A DNA stretch of 64,000 bases, from the NCBI GenBank assembly GCA_018398575.1, contig JAGTXZ010000020.1, positions 868,001 to 932,000 of the forward strand, read 5' to 3'. This document shows, piece by piece, positions 1-10,493 of this stretch (positions are counted from its first letter, which is position 1; each line of letters starts with the position of its first letter). The notes beneath the pieces were generated by a model. It ran no database searches. It had not been told where the DNA came from and saw nothing but the letters and a program-made list of their open reading frames with translations. A program made the translations under genes and the position numbers. The stretch is from Ampelomyces quisqualis. Its lineage: Eukaryota; Ascomycota; Dothideomycetes; Pleosporales; Phaeosphaeriaceae.

Positions 1-151
1 CTGAAGAGAAGAAAAGAGCAGAGGCAATGGAGCGAAGCGCCAGCCTTTTGTCTCTCGGGGCGCTTGGAGAGCGGCGAGGTCGAGGATTGGGTAGAGCCGA
101 GCACGGTCGAAGTGGAGAGAGATGGGATGGGAAAAGCGGGCGGGTACTTAC

Positions 152-340
152 CACGTCTAAATGTATGGCGCCAAAGGCCAGGTGCTTGTACCACTGCAGG
201 TTCCCGTCTGATAGGTCGACTAGGGAGACGAGGTGGTGGGAGGGGGAGAGCGAGCGGCCCAGAAATAAACGCCCGGGTGCAATCAACGCAGAGAGCTTGG
301 TAATGTGGGATCCGACAAGGTGCTGAGCCCGGCCGTCAGT
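152..340 (-). CDS. Internal exon of an unrecognised gene running off the left edge
   Basis: A 63-codon open stretch on the minus strand lies between a good 3' splice site (CAG, complement of 341-343) and a good 5' splice site (GTAAGT, complement of 146-151). It has no in-frame stop. The intron that follows would end at a pyrimidine-rich CAG formed by the first bases of the window, so the gene would continue outside. The encoded segment includes SLVDLSDGNLQWYKHLAFGA, which reads like a folded domain rather than random sequence. I do not recognise the family, and the upstream exons and start codon were not found. It could be a chance open frame; the splice sites and the frame (189 nt, divisible by three) are the only support. 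Confidence 0.3.
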
Positions 341-1776
341 CTGCGTACAATACTATGGCGAGAGCGCTGAGCGTGGTACGGAGTACAGATGTCTCTCTTG
401 CGCCTCTGCGTGCTGAGTGTGTGGGAGGAGTCACCATGGCTCCCCGGACTCGTCCTCGTGCGCTCGGCAGCAATCGAGCGCCCAGGCTGCGGGCGCTCTG
501 ATGCCTGGACAGAGAGCAGGTTGGCTTCCATCGAGGCCCAATTGCTGGAAGCTGTTTGACGCCTGCGCGAGGGGCCATGGTAACATGGTTGTTGCTGGAG
601 GTGAGTGGTTGGACGCTGCAGAGACTGTGCATAGAGCCAAGCCGGCGCTAGTCGAGTTAAGCTACGGGAAGCGCCCACCCCGTCTGCGCCGGCCCAATGG
701 GAGCGGGCAGGCGCGGCGTCTCGCTGAGGAAGGCGCCTCCCGAGTCCCGGCCCACCATGGCAGGCCAGCAGCGCCGTCCCTCGAGTCCAACAGTCTACCA
801 CAGTAAGACACGATGCGCCGTCGTCTTCGAGGCCGCCGCGCCGCCCTTGCAGAGACTCGCCCTTCCGCATGGTGTCGACTTCATCTAGACGGCCCGGCTG
901 CTGTCAGCTTGGTCCATGCTCGCATGTGATGGAGTCGCATGTGCATCGCCACCCTCGGTCCCATCAGGGCATTTTACCTGCCCATCTCGTTTCCATGCAC
1001 GCTTATTTTTGGCATCTCCTTACATTCCAACGGGGACACGGGTGTGCTGGCAGCTCATCCACGTTGTTTCTAGACTTCGTGACAATCGCGTGAGCATGTC
1101 CATCAAACTCCGCTTTAGCCCCACGTGTGCAACCCTACCCTATCATCATCATCATCATGTCCAATTCCCAAAATACATCTCAGCCTTGTGTCCCGTCACC
1201 CCATCTGACCGACATGTCGTTTCCATCCCGCACTCTGACCAGGTGTTCGCTCCGCACGCGAGGCGGGCCCTCACCTTTGGTAGTCTTGCCCCCTGTCGAG
1301 TGTACTGTGTATATTGCTCGTGCATGGAACGCCTCTCTTTTTGTGCATTTTCCCCGTCATGGCTGAGCCCAACCACTGCTGCAAGTCTGCCTAGGCTAGA
1401 AGCGAGGGACGCTATTGATAGCTAATTGTAGCTATGCTATTGCATATGGCATGTATAGTGACCATGTCTTCGGCCTTGCGCAAGGATCCGAAACAATATC
1501 TAATCATCTAATGTACATCCCTTCGTCGAGAGACGCACCCTGACACGAGACACATTTGTAGGATAGAGTTCAGTGTGACTTTCAAGGACTTTTAAAGCTA
1601 GTACTACTTATTAGAGATTTCGAATAAGCTCTTCTTGATCTCTCTACACATCCTTGACGAACGATATGCAGTGCGGTTATTCTTCCAAAGTGACAGCAAA
1701 ATTCTAGTCTAGACAGTCATATACCACCCTACATTAAGCCCATTACACTTCCTACGCATATCCCCACCTATGACCC
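341..1776. other. Region without a supported gene
   Basis: Several overlapping open frames occur on both strands at 340-900, but none has convincing codon structure, splice sites or a recognisable domain. Upstream exons of the partial minus-strand gene may lie here. A (CAT)n microsatellite of about six units sits near 1142-1160. The last 300 bases are the probable 3' untranslated and downstream region of the 611-aa gene. Confidence 0.5.
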
Positions 1777-3612
1777 TTAGTACTCATCCAAAACCTCACA
1801 ATACAGTCCATAAAACTTCGTATCTCTCTGCCCACCCTCACCACCCCTCTTTCCCAAAAACAACGGCTCAGGCCTCAACCCCCGATCCTCCATCTGCCCC
1901 GACGACCCGCGCCCATACGCCCCATCTCCCCCCTCGACACCCACACACCCAAAACTCGCATCCGAATCCACCCTCTTCTTCCCTCCTCCACCCGCCTTGA
2001 CGTCGAGTAACGGCGTACTGAGTTTCTCGCGCCAGTTTTTGGGAAAATGCATACCCGTGTGCGGAGATGGGGCAGGTTTGTCGTGAGCAGTAAGTTTTTG
2101 TTTCCCTTTTGCGCGCTCGGAGAGAGGGGCTCGAGCGGCGCTGGGCCCGCCTACGCCGCCGCATTCTGGGGCGAGGTTAGCTGTGCGGCCGGATTCGAGG
2201 GCTGTGATGGGGCGAGGGCGGGAGATGGTGGGTTTGTTGTTGTGGGTCGCGGGGATGTGGTCTTCTGATGTTAGTTCTGCAAGGGTTTTCCACCAGTGTG
2301 TTGCTTTGTTGTGGGACTTTGATTCTGGTGGTTTGGAGTCGGTTGTCATGGGATTCAGACCTCTTTGTGTTGGGTGTTGGGCCCTCGGGACTGAAGAGCT
2401 TGAGTACTGTGTTTGCGGAAGTGATGCTAGTGACTCCTTTGGTCGAGGCTTACTATGCTGTCGCATGGAAGGTGCTCTTGGAATCGGTGGGAGCGGACGA
2501 TTAGCATTACTTTGAGCGGGTTCAACCTCACGTACTGCTCTCGGCCTTGGACTGGATGGAAGTGGCTTAGAAGTACTGGCCAGTCCATGTCCATGCTGCC
2601 TAGTTTTCGGTGCTGCTTGCAATTGGGGAACAGGTGGAAGAGTTCTGGAGCGATCAACGAGCTTGACGTCCGGACCAATTCGAATAGGTACTTCACATGA
2701 TGTCATGGAGACTTGGGACTTCTTTCGCGGATAAAGAGTCTCCGTGAGTAGCACTGCTTGTCTGATCGGAATGTCAGTGTTGGGCGGAGCAGGGCGTATG
2801 GGAGGATGTGCTGATAGTCCTGGAGCAGAAGGGCGTCGAGGCGCGGCCGCATGATCTGGTACTTGCTGGTCCACTTCAGCGTGCTGCGTTTGCCCCTTTT
2901 GAATCCGCTTGTAGCCTGACCACAGCTTCTGCCCTTCACCTTTGGGGCCAAAGTTGTATATTGATCTAGCAGTCCGGTAGAATACAGTAAGGTCTGACTC
3001 GCCATGAACATTTTTAGTTTTACTCGCAGGCTTTTTGACGCTTGCTGAGAAGCTATGGAAGATGGTACCGTCTGAGGCTTTCCTTTCTTCTGCTGTTGCA
3101 GTAAAGTCAGTCGGCTCAACTGGACTATTACGCCCTGCGACAGGATCATTGTTTACAGGAGACACAGGAGATCGTAAATCGTTTTTACCAGAGTACGTAG
3201 TTGTTCTCGAATAGACATGGTTATCATCAATACTGCCTCTCAGGCTAGACCAAGAACGTACGCTGGGTAGCCGCACGTATGTGTCTGGGAGATCCTTTAG
3301 ATCTTTCGCGTTGTATATGGCCGCCTCCAGGATTGGGGGAGGTTCAGACGAGGCATCGCTAGTGGCCCCATCGTCCGATACATCCAGGTCGTTGTAGTCA
3401 AAGCTGTTGCGGCGTTCCTGGAACGAGACATTCTTGCCTGTGCCTTTTTTTCGGTCACCTGAATGTTTCGTCTTATCTGAAACCCATCTTGAGCCTCTTG
3501 TGTTGCGCCTCATGCGACTATCTTTCCTTGTGAAAGGGTTCAAGACTGTCCGCGCATCAGCCTCAGTCCGTGGTAGACCCATGGTGTATGCGCCAGCAGT
3601 AGTTCTGCGCAT
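1777..3612 (-). CDS. Hypothetical 611-aa disordered, proline-rich fungal protein
   Basis: A single uninterrupted frame runs from ATG (complement of 3610-3612) to TAA (1777-1779), far longer than chance at this composition. I recognise no catalytic domain. The product is hydrophilic and of low complexity. The N-terminal 70 residues are rich in Arg/Lys, followed by an acidic Ser/Asp patch around residue 80. The middle (about 270-420) is rich in Pro/Ser/Arg with RPLPPIP-like and LPPVP-like motifs of the kind bound by SH3 or EVH1 domains. The C-terminus is Gly-rich and ends in a short aromatic-acidic tail (FYGLYCEVLDEY). There is no signal peptide or membrane segment. It is transcribed in the same direction as enolase, which lies 598 bp upstream of its start. 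A scaffold or cytoskeleton/polarity adaptor role would fit the motifs but is only inference. Confidence 0.7.
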   Translation of the reverse strand: MRRTTAGAYTMGLPRTEADARTVLNPFTRKDSRMRRNTRGSRWVSDKTKHSGDRKKGTGKNVSFQERRNSFDYNDLDVSDDGATSDASSEPPPILEAAIYNAKDLKDLPDTYVRLPSVRSWSSLRGSIDDNHVYSRTTTYSGKNDLRSPVSPVNNDPVAGRNSPVEPTDFTATAEERKASDGTIFHSFSASVKKPASKTKNVHGESDLTVFYRTARSIYNFGPKGEGQKLWSGYKRIQKGQTQHAEVDQQVPDHAAAPRRPSAPGLSAHPPIRPAPPNTDIPIRQAVLLTETLYPRKKSQVSMTSCEVPIRIGPDVKLVDRSRTLPPVPQLQAAPKTRQHGHGLASTSKPLPSSPRPRAVREVEPAQSNANRPLPPIPRAPSMRQHSKPRPKESLASLPQTQYSSSSVPRAQHPTQRGLNPMTTDSKPPESKSHNKATHWWKTLAELTSEDHIPATHNNKPTISRPRPITALESGRTANLAPECGGVGGPSAARAPLSERAKGKQKLTAHDKPAPSPHTGMHFPKNWREKLSTPLLDVKAGGGGKKRVDSDASFGCVGVEGGDGAYGRGSSGQMEDRGLRPEPLFLGKRGGEGGQRDTKFYGLYCEVLDEY

Positions 3613-4210
3613 GTAACGTGTTTCCGGTTATTGGCACTCACCGTTTGAAAATGTGGCTTGATAGGTTTGGGGTGTTAAATATTGTGTGTTATCCTGGCGT
3701 ACTGGAGGACCATGTAGCAACGGCAAAAGATTTTTGTTCCCAGTGAAGATATATGAGAGAATTGTAGGCTCAAGAAAACATTGTACGGGATGAGACAAGG
3801 GAACTCTCAACAGAGCGCATCACTCAGACAACTGTATCATGGAACAAAGACTGAGACATTGTACAAGAACCTGAATGCTCCAGGGTCGCCGCAGCGGCAT
3901 TTGTCCCTTCGTGCGGTATCCGTCAATGGCAGAATCCCTGCGATAAGTGTGCAAGGTTTTTAGAACGCTTGCATTGTTATGGGCGAAGTGCGAGAGTGTT
4001 GGTTCACGAACAGTCAAGCATGTTTCCCAAACCCGCCCTGAAGAGACTGCACTGTCCAAGTCAGAAATCACGATGATCCTAGGACAATTAAATAGAGTCT
4101 CATAGCGTATCACTGTCGGATTCATGTTTGCTATTTCTCGTCATCCTTCATGTTTCTCATGCGATTCGCGAGTCTTGGCTCTGCTAGACTGAGTCCGCCA
4201 TACCAGTTCC
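3613..4210. other. Intergenic: enolase 3' end and upstream region of the 611-aa gene
   Basis: No credible reading frame is present. Because both neighbours are on the minus strand, this interval should hold the enolase 3' untranslated region and terminator at its right end and the promoter of the 611-aa gene at its left end. No clear TATA box, terminator or conserved motif was seen. Confidence 0.5.
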
Positions 4211-5771
4211 CTACAAGTTAATAGCAGTGCGGAAGTTCTGTCCAGCGTAGATAGCGTTTTCACCTAAGGGACATGAGTAAATGTATCGGAAGGCGTGAGC
4301 AGCATGACTTACCGAGCTCCTCCTCGATGCGGAGAATCTGGTTGAGCTTGGCGAGACGCTCAGATCGGGCTGGGGCACCAGTCTTGATCTGTCCAGCGCG
4401 GAGACCAACAACAATATCTGCAATGGTGACATCCTCAGTCTCGCCAGAGCGGTGAGAAACCATGACGCCCCATCCGGCACCAAAGGCGTCCTTGGCAGCC
4501 TGGATGGCCTCGGTGATGGTACCGATCTGGTTGACCTTGAGCAGAAGTGCGTTACACGACTTGAGCTCAATAGCCTTCTTGATGAACTCGGGGTTGGTAA
4601 CAGTCAGGTCGTCACTGATACGGGGTTAGTGTAAGAAGAAACTCGACGACCTTAGCGACTTACCCAACAATCTGGAAGTCTGAAGTCTTGAAGAAGTACG
4701 ACCAGGCCTCCCAATCATCCTCAGCGAAGGGGTCTTCGATGCTGACAATAGGGTATTTCTGTGCCAGGGACTTGTACAGCGCGGCGAGTTGCTCGTAAGT
4801 GAGCCACTTGCTCTTGTCGCTGTCCGGATTCTTGAAGTCCAGGTCGTACTTCTTCTCCTCGGTCTTGTAGAACTCGCTGGAGGCAACGTCCATGGCAATC
4901 TTCATCTTTCCGGTGTAACCAGCCTCCTCGATAGCATCAGTGATGAGGTCGAGAGCCTCCTCGGGGGTCTGGATGTCGGGAGCGACACCACCCTCATCGC
5001 CAACATTGCCGGCTGACTGCCCGTACTTCTTCTTGGCAAGGCTCTTGAGCTTCTGGTACACCTCAGATCCTTGGCGCATAGCTTCGCTGAAGGTAGGTGC
5101 TTCTCTGTGTATTGTTAACGGAGCTTGGAGACACAACTGGTGGTAAATTGCTTACGAGGGAACGATCATGAACTCCTGGAAGGCAAGGCGACCACCAGCG
5201 TGCGAGCCACCGTTCAGGACATTTTGGACTATGCGGTCAGCGAAGGCTGGGCTGTAGCTGGGAGACCTCCTTACAGGGCACGGGCAGGACGTAGGGCTTC
5301 TTGGTACCGGCCAAGTCGGAGATGTGTGCGTAGAGAGGGACACCCTTCTCAGCAGCCGCAGCTTTCGCGATGGCCATGGAGACACCGAGAATGGCGTTGG
5401 CACCCAGCTTCTCCTTGTTCTTGGTGCCATCGAGCTTGTTCAAGAAGGCGTCGACGGCGGACTGGTCCTTGACGTCGATTGCCTCCTTGATGAGTGCGGG
5501 GGCAATGGTGTCGTTGACGTTGGCGACGGCCTTGGTGACACCCTTGCCGCCCCACTTGGTCTTGTCTCCATCACGGAGTTCGCAGGCTTCGTGGGAGCCA
5601 GTGGAGGCGCCGGAGGGGACGATGGCGCGGTGCAGACCGGTCTCGGTGACAATGTCGACCTCGACGGTCGGATTGCCCTGTTGGATGTGAGTACAAGGCT
5701 GAGGTCTGTTGCCGGCGCAGACATACGCGAGAGTCGTAGACAGAGCGGGCGTGGATCTTGGTGATGGCCAT
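4211..5771 (-). CDS. eno: Enolase (2-phosphoglycerate dehydratase), six exons
   Basis: Glycolytic and gluconeogenic enzyme converting 2-phosphoglycerate to phosphoenolpyruvate, normally a cytosolic homodimer. Exons on the complement: 5727-5771, 5275-5677, 5156-5228, 4664-5104, 4313-4614, 4211-4263. All five introns are GT-AG and 46-51 nt long. The spliced frame is 1,317 nt, giving 438 aa, the usual length for this family. Visible family motifs, in order: N-terminal [19 protein letters not shown], the mobile loop [10 protein letters not shown], the metal-binding region [12 protein letters not shown], the catalytic-lysine segment [10 protein letters not shown], and [10 protein letters not shown] with the conserved His. 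The start is fixed by the conserved N-terminus. High expression is expected for the family. The 5' leader probably carries its own intron. It shares an upstream region of about 1.2 kb with the divergently transcribed pre1. Confidence 0.97.
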
Positions 5772-6957
5772 AGTGTTGTTGAAGCTGGAGGTTGGGCAGT
5801 GTCAGCAAGGTCAACTTTCGACTGCACAAATCAATTGCGGGTTTCGGAGGCCGGGCGGCAACGGGCTGGAATATATAGGCGCGATTCAGCCCTATGATGC
5901 AGACGGCCTGGAGTTAGATGCGAGGCCGCAAAAAGCAGACAGGCTCAACCGTATGCGTCTAGCTAAACTGTCCGAGCACGAAGGACCTCGTCAGTGCTCA
6001 GACGGAGGCCGGGCGCGGGATGGCGGATTCGGCCGCGGACAGGAGTGCAAAGGAAGATTCTGACTGACCTTGGTGTGTGTTGGCGCGGTGGTGGTGAGAC
6101 TTCAATGTTTTGTTTGGGTGGGGTATCGAAGCTTTAAACAGTTGAGGAGGGGCAGTCGTTCTTTGCTCAGCAGATCTTCAGCCCCGCCATGCCACGAAGC
6201 CATTATTGGCTGCATGCATTATTGAGAGCATTGCAAAAGAACACGTGTGGGTGTCGGCGCCATTTTCATCGAGACCACTACATATGAGATACCATGGTCC
6301 ATGTTGGGTGTCCGCAATTGCAGGATCCCAGCTCCCTGATCCATGCTGATCTCCCGTACGGTTGCACCCTATGTGATAGCTAATCCCAGAGACTTCGCAA
6401 TAGCATCGCGCAGTATACCTCGATGAAACTTCAAGGAATATGACTCGAAACGAGACTGAAAGAGGAAAGCGTTCTGCCTACAGCTTGCTTACGTGTCTGG
6501 AGACGACGAGGCGGCTTCCTAGACTGGTTTCACTACTACGGTGCGGACTGTACGCGACATTTACGAGTGGAACTGAATTGATATTCATATCGCGCTGGGT
6601 GCATCATGTTTCTGCACGACCCATGGATAAAATGTGCAGCAGAGGAGCTGTCCGTTCGACGAGGTAAAGGTCGTGGTGGTCGTGGTGGTCGTGTGGTGTA
6701 TCTACGTAGCAAGTGCACGCAAACACGCCAAGCCGGAGCTTGAGCTTGAGCCTCGCCGCGACGCCCAGAGCTGCCTTCACGTCCGGCGTACAGAATCTCT
6801 ACTCTGCCCCTTAAGTCTTGCTTCCTTGCTACGTGACCCGTACGTACCCGTTGGCTTCCACGAAAAAGTCCACAGCAGTACTCAGATCGCTCAGCCGTCG
6901 ACCCTTCAACTATAAGCAGCTACCAAGTAGCACTTCCACCACCTCAACACCGTCACC
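5772..6957. promoter_or_regulatory. Divergent promoter region between enolase and pre1
   Basis: Enolase reads left and pre1 reads right from this interval of about 1.2 kb, so it must contain both promoters. No protein-coding frame is convincing. A short run of GGTCGTGGT-type direct repeats lies at about 6668-6698, roughly 260-290 bp upstream of the pre1 start. I saw no certain TATA box. The pre1-proximal 50 bp is CA-rich (CACTTCCACCACCTCAACACCGTCACC), as is usual just before fungal start codons. Confidence 0.5.
5785..6068 (-). other. Possible 5'-untranslated-region intron of enolase
   Basis: On the minus strand AAG|GTCAGT (donor G at 6068) and a branch-like TTGCTGAC followed by CCAG (acceptor at 5785-5787) bracket 284 nt ending just before the enolase ATG at 5771. 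Leader introns are common in highly expressed fungal glycolytic genes. Only transcript data would confirm it. Confidence 0.35.
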
Positions 6958-7758
6958 ATGTGAGCTTGTCAAACTCTGCTGTGAGGGACTCGTTAACTTG
7001 AGATAAGGGAGGTCCTACTGGGCATCACGGGGAAAGACTTCACCCTCATCGCGTCGTCGAAAGCCGCCATGCGAGGCGCCACCATTCTAAAGGCCGAGGA
7101 CGACAAGACCCGCGCACTCAACACACATACCCTCATGACCTTCTCGGGTGAGGCCGGTGATACAGGTACAGGGTACTTACAAATAATTTGGCGATCATGT
7201 CGCTCACATTTGTCTAGTGCAATTCGCCGAGTTCATTCAAGCAAACATTCAGCTGTACTCGATGCGCAATGGCATGGAGCTGTCACCCGCCGCCACCGCC
7301 AACTACGTCCGAGGAGAACTAGCGAGCGCATTGCGATCACGGAGACCTTACACGGTGAACCTGCTGTTGGGAGGATACGATAATATTGCGGACAAGCCTA
7401 CCCTGTACTGGATCGACTATCTGGCGAGTTTGGCACCGGTGCCATATGCCGCGCACGGATATGCTCAGTACGTTCTCCTATCGGTTTGGTTGGTGGCTGG
7501 TCTACTATCGCTTGAGAGCTTGTTGCTTCGAACTGCGCTGACCCTATTTCTTCTAGGTACTACTGCCTCTCGCTGCTCGACAAGCACCACCACCCGGACA
7601 TCGACTACGAGAAGGGCCTCAAGATCATGCGCATGTGCACAGAGGAGCTTAAGCGACGTCTGCCAATCGACTTCAAGGGTGTCTTTGTCAAGGTCATCAC
7701 GAAGGACGGCATAAAGGATGTTGAGTATGAGGACGATGTCAAGGTTTCCGTGCCGTGA
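6958..7758 (+). CDS. pre1: 20S proteasome subunit beta type-2 (beta-4, Pre1)
   Basis: Non-catalytic beta subunit of the 20S core proteasome, in the inner rings of the particle. Exons: 6958-6959, 7008-7165, 7218-7467, 7557-7758. The spliced frame is 612 nt, giving 203 aa; yeast Pre1 is close to 200. Recognisable stretches: MEVLLGITGKDFTLIASSKA at the N-terminus, FSGEAGDTVQFAEFIQANIQ, RRPYTVNLLLGGYD, and PIDFKGVFVKVITKDGI near the C-terminus. The N-terminus lacks a propeptide and catalytic threonine, as expected for beta-4. Oddity: the only start giving the conserved N-terminus is an ATG whose AT is in exon 1 and whose G is the first base of exon 2; the 48-nt intron 6960-7007 (GTGAGC...AAG) interrupts it. 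Read unspliced, ATG is followed immediately by in-frame TGA. The neighbour enolase is divergent. Confidence 0.95.
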
Positions 7759-8954
7759 GGAGATCATAAGACAACGAGCATACTAGAGCCATGGTAGTCT
7801 GGGTAACAAGTGTACTATACCCTTCGCAAGCGGCAGAGATTGCCGAAGGCAAGGTCAAGCACAGTGTGGGCTCACGAAAGTTACGTTGAGAACGACAACA
7901 TGACAAGGGAATGAAAGAATATGTTCCCAAACAGTACTCGTTTGCTGCGACAGTGGAAGAGCCACAACTGACCGACTCAACTGCAAATTACAGTGGTGTT
8001 GTTGCGTGATATACTATTTCCCTTGAGACGACCAGCTGCTCGAGTATTCCGACTGTGCCATTGTACTGCCTCTGCTTGCGTGTGAAGCAAAACCGCGACG
8101 ACAAGTATTGTCTTCCAAGTCCACACAGCTGCATGCGGATAGTCGACAAAATACATACTTCCTTTGACGCAGGTCATGGTCCGAGAACTTCTAAAGCATT
8201 GATCACTGATGATGATGAGAAAGAATGTTACGATGCTCCCAACCTCGTTTTCTCCAGAATCACGTGCGAGTCTCGTTGCGTCGTTGCCGAACCCACGCTT
8301 TGGCCATGTGCTTAATCAGCACCAAAAATTTCTCCGCGAGTATATATTCGCTAATTTCCCCGTCCCTCCTTTTGCCTCGATATCAAAAAGACTCGATCAA
8401 GCCACGTCAGCTAGCGAATATATACCGCTTTCAGATGCCAGTCACTATTGTGATATACGATCGTAGAAAGATCCTCCTATAGGAAGCTGGTGCCTCGTTG
8501 GGTCGTCTTCAGTGATGGCGATGGGGTGGCAGTGTCGATTTATCGGGAGAACATACTTGTTTGTGATGTTGCAATTGTTGCATACAGGAGCTCTTTTGAT
8601 CGTCAGGTATCATGATCCGTTGCTCAGTTTTGCACGGCTCGTGCCTACTTCCATCACACGAAGAGTCGGTCGCCCATCGAGCAGGACTGCCGCTGGAGCC
8701 GTTCACATCCAAGACAACGTTCACAGGACTACCTTTTGACAGCTTTGTCGTTTCTGCGCACGAGTCATGCCCTGATAGGCAGGTGAACCATGATGGGGCG
8801 GAATGGATAATGATTTCATGAGCCACAGAGATTTTATTCGAAAGCTATCAGCTAGGAAGATCATCACGACACCCTTTTGCGTTGATGAGGCATCGACTGC
8901 TGTTAAACATCTACCGTCTCTACACAAATGATTCTCTAACGATGACAAAGGAGT
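7759..8954. other. Convergent intergenic region between pre1 and mysA
   Basis: Both flanking genes end here, so it should contain two 3' untranslated regions. No supported gene was found; the open frames lack start context, splice structure and recognisable motifs. It contains the inverted repeat listed at 8340-8425. Confidence 0.5.
8340..8425. repeat. 14-bp perfect inverted repeat with 58-bp spacer
   Basis: GTATATATTCGCTA at 8340-8353 is matched by its exact reverse complement TAGCGAATATATAC at 8412-8425. Flanking bases also pair partly (GCGAG against CCGC). It lies between two converging genes, so it could be a transcription-end hairpin, a short foldback element or a protein-binding palindrome. 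Confidence 0.6.
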
Positions 8955-10493
8955 CTAGTTTTTGTGTCCGTTCGCGTATCCATTAGCAATGGCACCGTTG
9001 GAAATCTCCTTTAGGCCGTTTGTGGTGTGTCCATTGACCGCACCATTGCTCAGACCGTTCGCAACCTTGGGGTTTTTAAGCGCCTCCTCGACTGGCACAT
9101 CGTTCAGAGTGTAACCAGTGTCGCTAGCGTCAACGAACGCATCAATGCCAGCACCCTGTCTTGGATATCCCTTCATCAACTCCTTGTGCTTCTTCAATGC
9201 GCCGTTCATCTCCTCCGCGGTTACATCGTTTAGGAAGACGCAGGTACCGATGGGGTTAGGCACCGCCGCACGTAGCAGACCGTCACGGGTCTTGAGGATG
9301 GCCTTGGTGGCTTTGTCGAGCATGTCCTCGTCAAACATCTCGTGGTCCATGGACAGACCTGCTCTTGAGAAGAGGTTCAACAATCGCCTGTGTTCTTCGT
9401 CGCTGAGCAGACCGCGCTGGTTTGCGAGTGTCGCTGAATAGGCCATGTCGATGGAAATGGCGTGGCCGTGGCGGAGAGGCACAGCTGGTGCGAGCTATAC
9501 ATAGTGAGACAAAGTATCCTGACCGAGTAATTGAACACTTACCTCGTGAAGAGGGCTCCAGGTGTGACCGTAAGCGATGACACGGTCCAAACCGATCTCG
9601 TGCAAGTTGGGTGTCTCGAGCTTCAACATCTCGAAGATACCGGCGCGGTTTATCTCATCCGCAGCCTGTCGTACCTCGGGATCGACGTTGTCACGGCCGA
9701 AGCGTGATGTTATAAGCTTCTCGCAGTACTTGTCGAGGAGCTCGAATGTCGGCCTGTGGCCGCAAGTAGAGATCTTGATCAACTCTGCAAAGCCATTTCT
9801 GACTTGTCCTTCGGGTAATGTCTTCAAGAATGAGAAGTCAAGGAAGGTGTGCATTGGGGCGTGATAAGCACCCAGTCGGTTCTTATAGTTGCCATAGTTG
9901 ACAGCGACTTTGATGCTGACACTAGCATCGATAAGGCCAATGACAGTGGTTGGGATTCGAATGTAGTTAGTGGTCCTTCGGTAGGCTGCACAAGCAAATC
10001 TAGATCGCGAGTTAACTCTGTACAGTAAACGCTATCAGGCCAGAGTGCCTTAGAGATATATTTTACCCAGCAACGTCAGTCACCAGACCTCCACCCTGCG
10101 GATCATTAGCTTCCTGAATAATCTGACTTGAAGTGGGTGACCTACCACCACCAGAACGGGCTCCTTGCGGATGATACCGAACTCAGTCATGGAGTCGACG
10201 ATACTTAGAAGAGTGTCCATGGACTTGGCCTTCTCACCAATCATGGTTTTGTGGATCGTCAATGGCAGGTTGTAGTGGTCGAAGTACGCCTGCATATCCT
10301 TGCCATAGATGTTGAAGATGTTCAAGTCCATGACAGCAAGGCAGCGGCCCCAGCGCTCGTAGCAACTGGCGAGGTTGTTGTTCTTGGGGTCGAACACTCC
10401 ATCGAGGAAAGAGAAGTCGTACTCGATCTTCTCGTATCCCTCGACGTGGAAGCCATTCTTGGTCTCAACGACGGAAGCCTTGAGGTCTGACAT
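8955..10493 (-). CDS. mysA: Sugar-phosphate cyclase, demethyl-4-deoxygadusol synthase type (MysA)
   Basis: Member of the 3-dehydroquinate-synthase superfamily. In mycosporine pathways this enzyme turns sedoheptulose-7-phosphate into demethyl-4-deoxygadusol, using NAD+ and a divalent metal. Exons on the complement: 10146-10493, 10067-10095, 9543-9999, 8955-9494; introns of 50, 67 and 48 nt; 457 aa. Family motifs: the NAD-binding GGGLVTDVAGFACAAYRRTT, metal-ligand regions NGFAELIKIS, AYGHTWSPLHE and RHGHAISIDM. The start is the ATG at 10491-10493; the frame is open further upstream but holds only a GTG, at the TATA box. The last 35 residues are an unusual Asn-Gly-rich tail. Placement beside an O-methyltransferase and near an ATP-grasp gene favours this enzyme over dehydroquinate synthase or 2-epi-5-epi-valiolone synthase, though product specificity cannot be read from sequence alone. 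Confidence 0.9.

Noticed and set aside
283..870. 195-codon minus-strand frame and overlapping plus-strand frames at the left edge
   Set aside because: They overlap each other on both strands in GC-rich DNA and show no domain or splice logic; the 152-340 exon uses a different frame.
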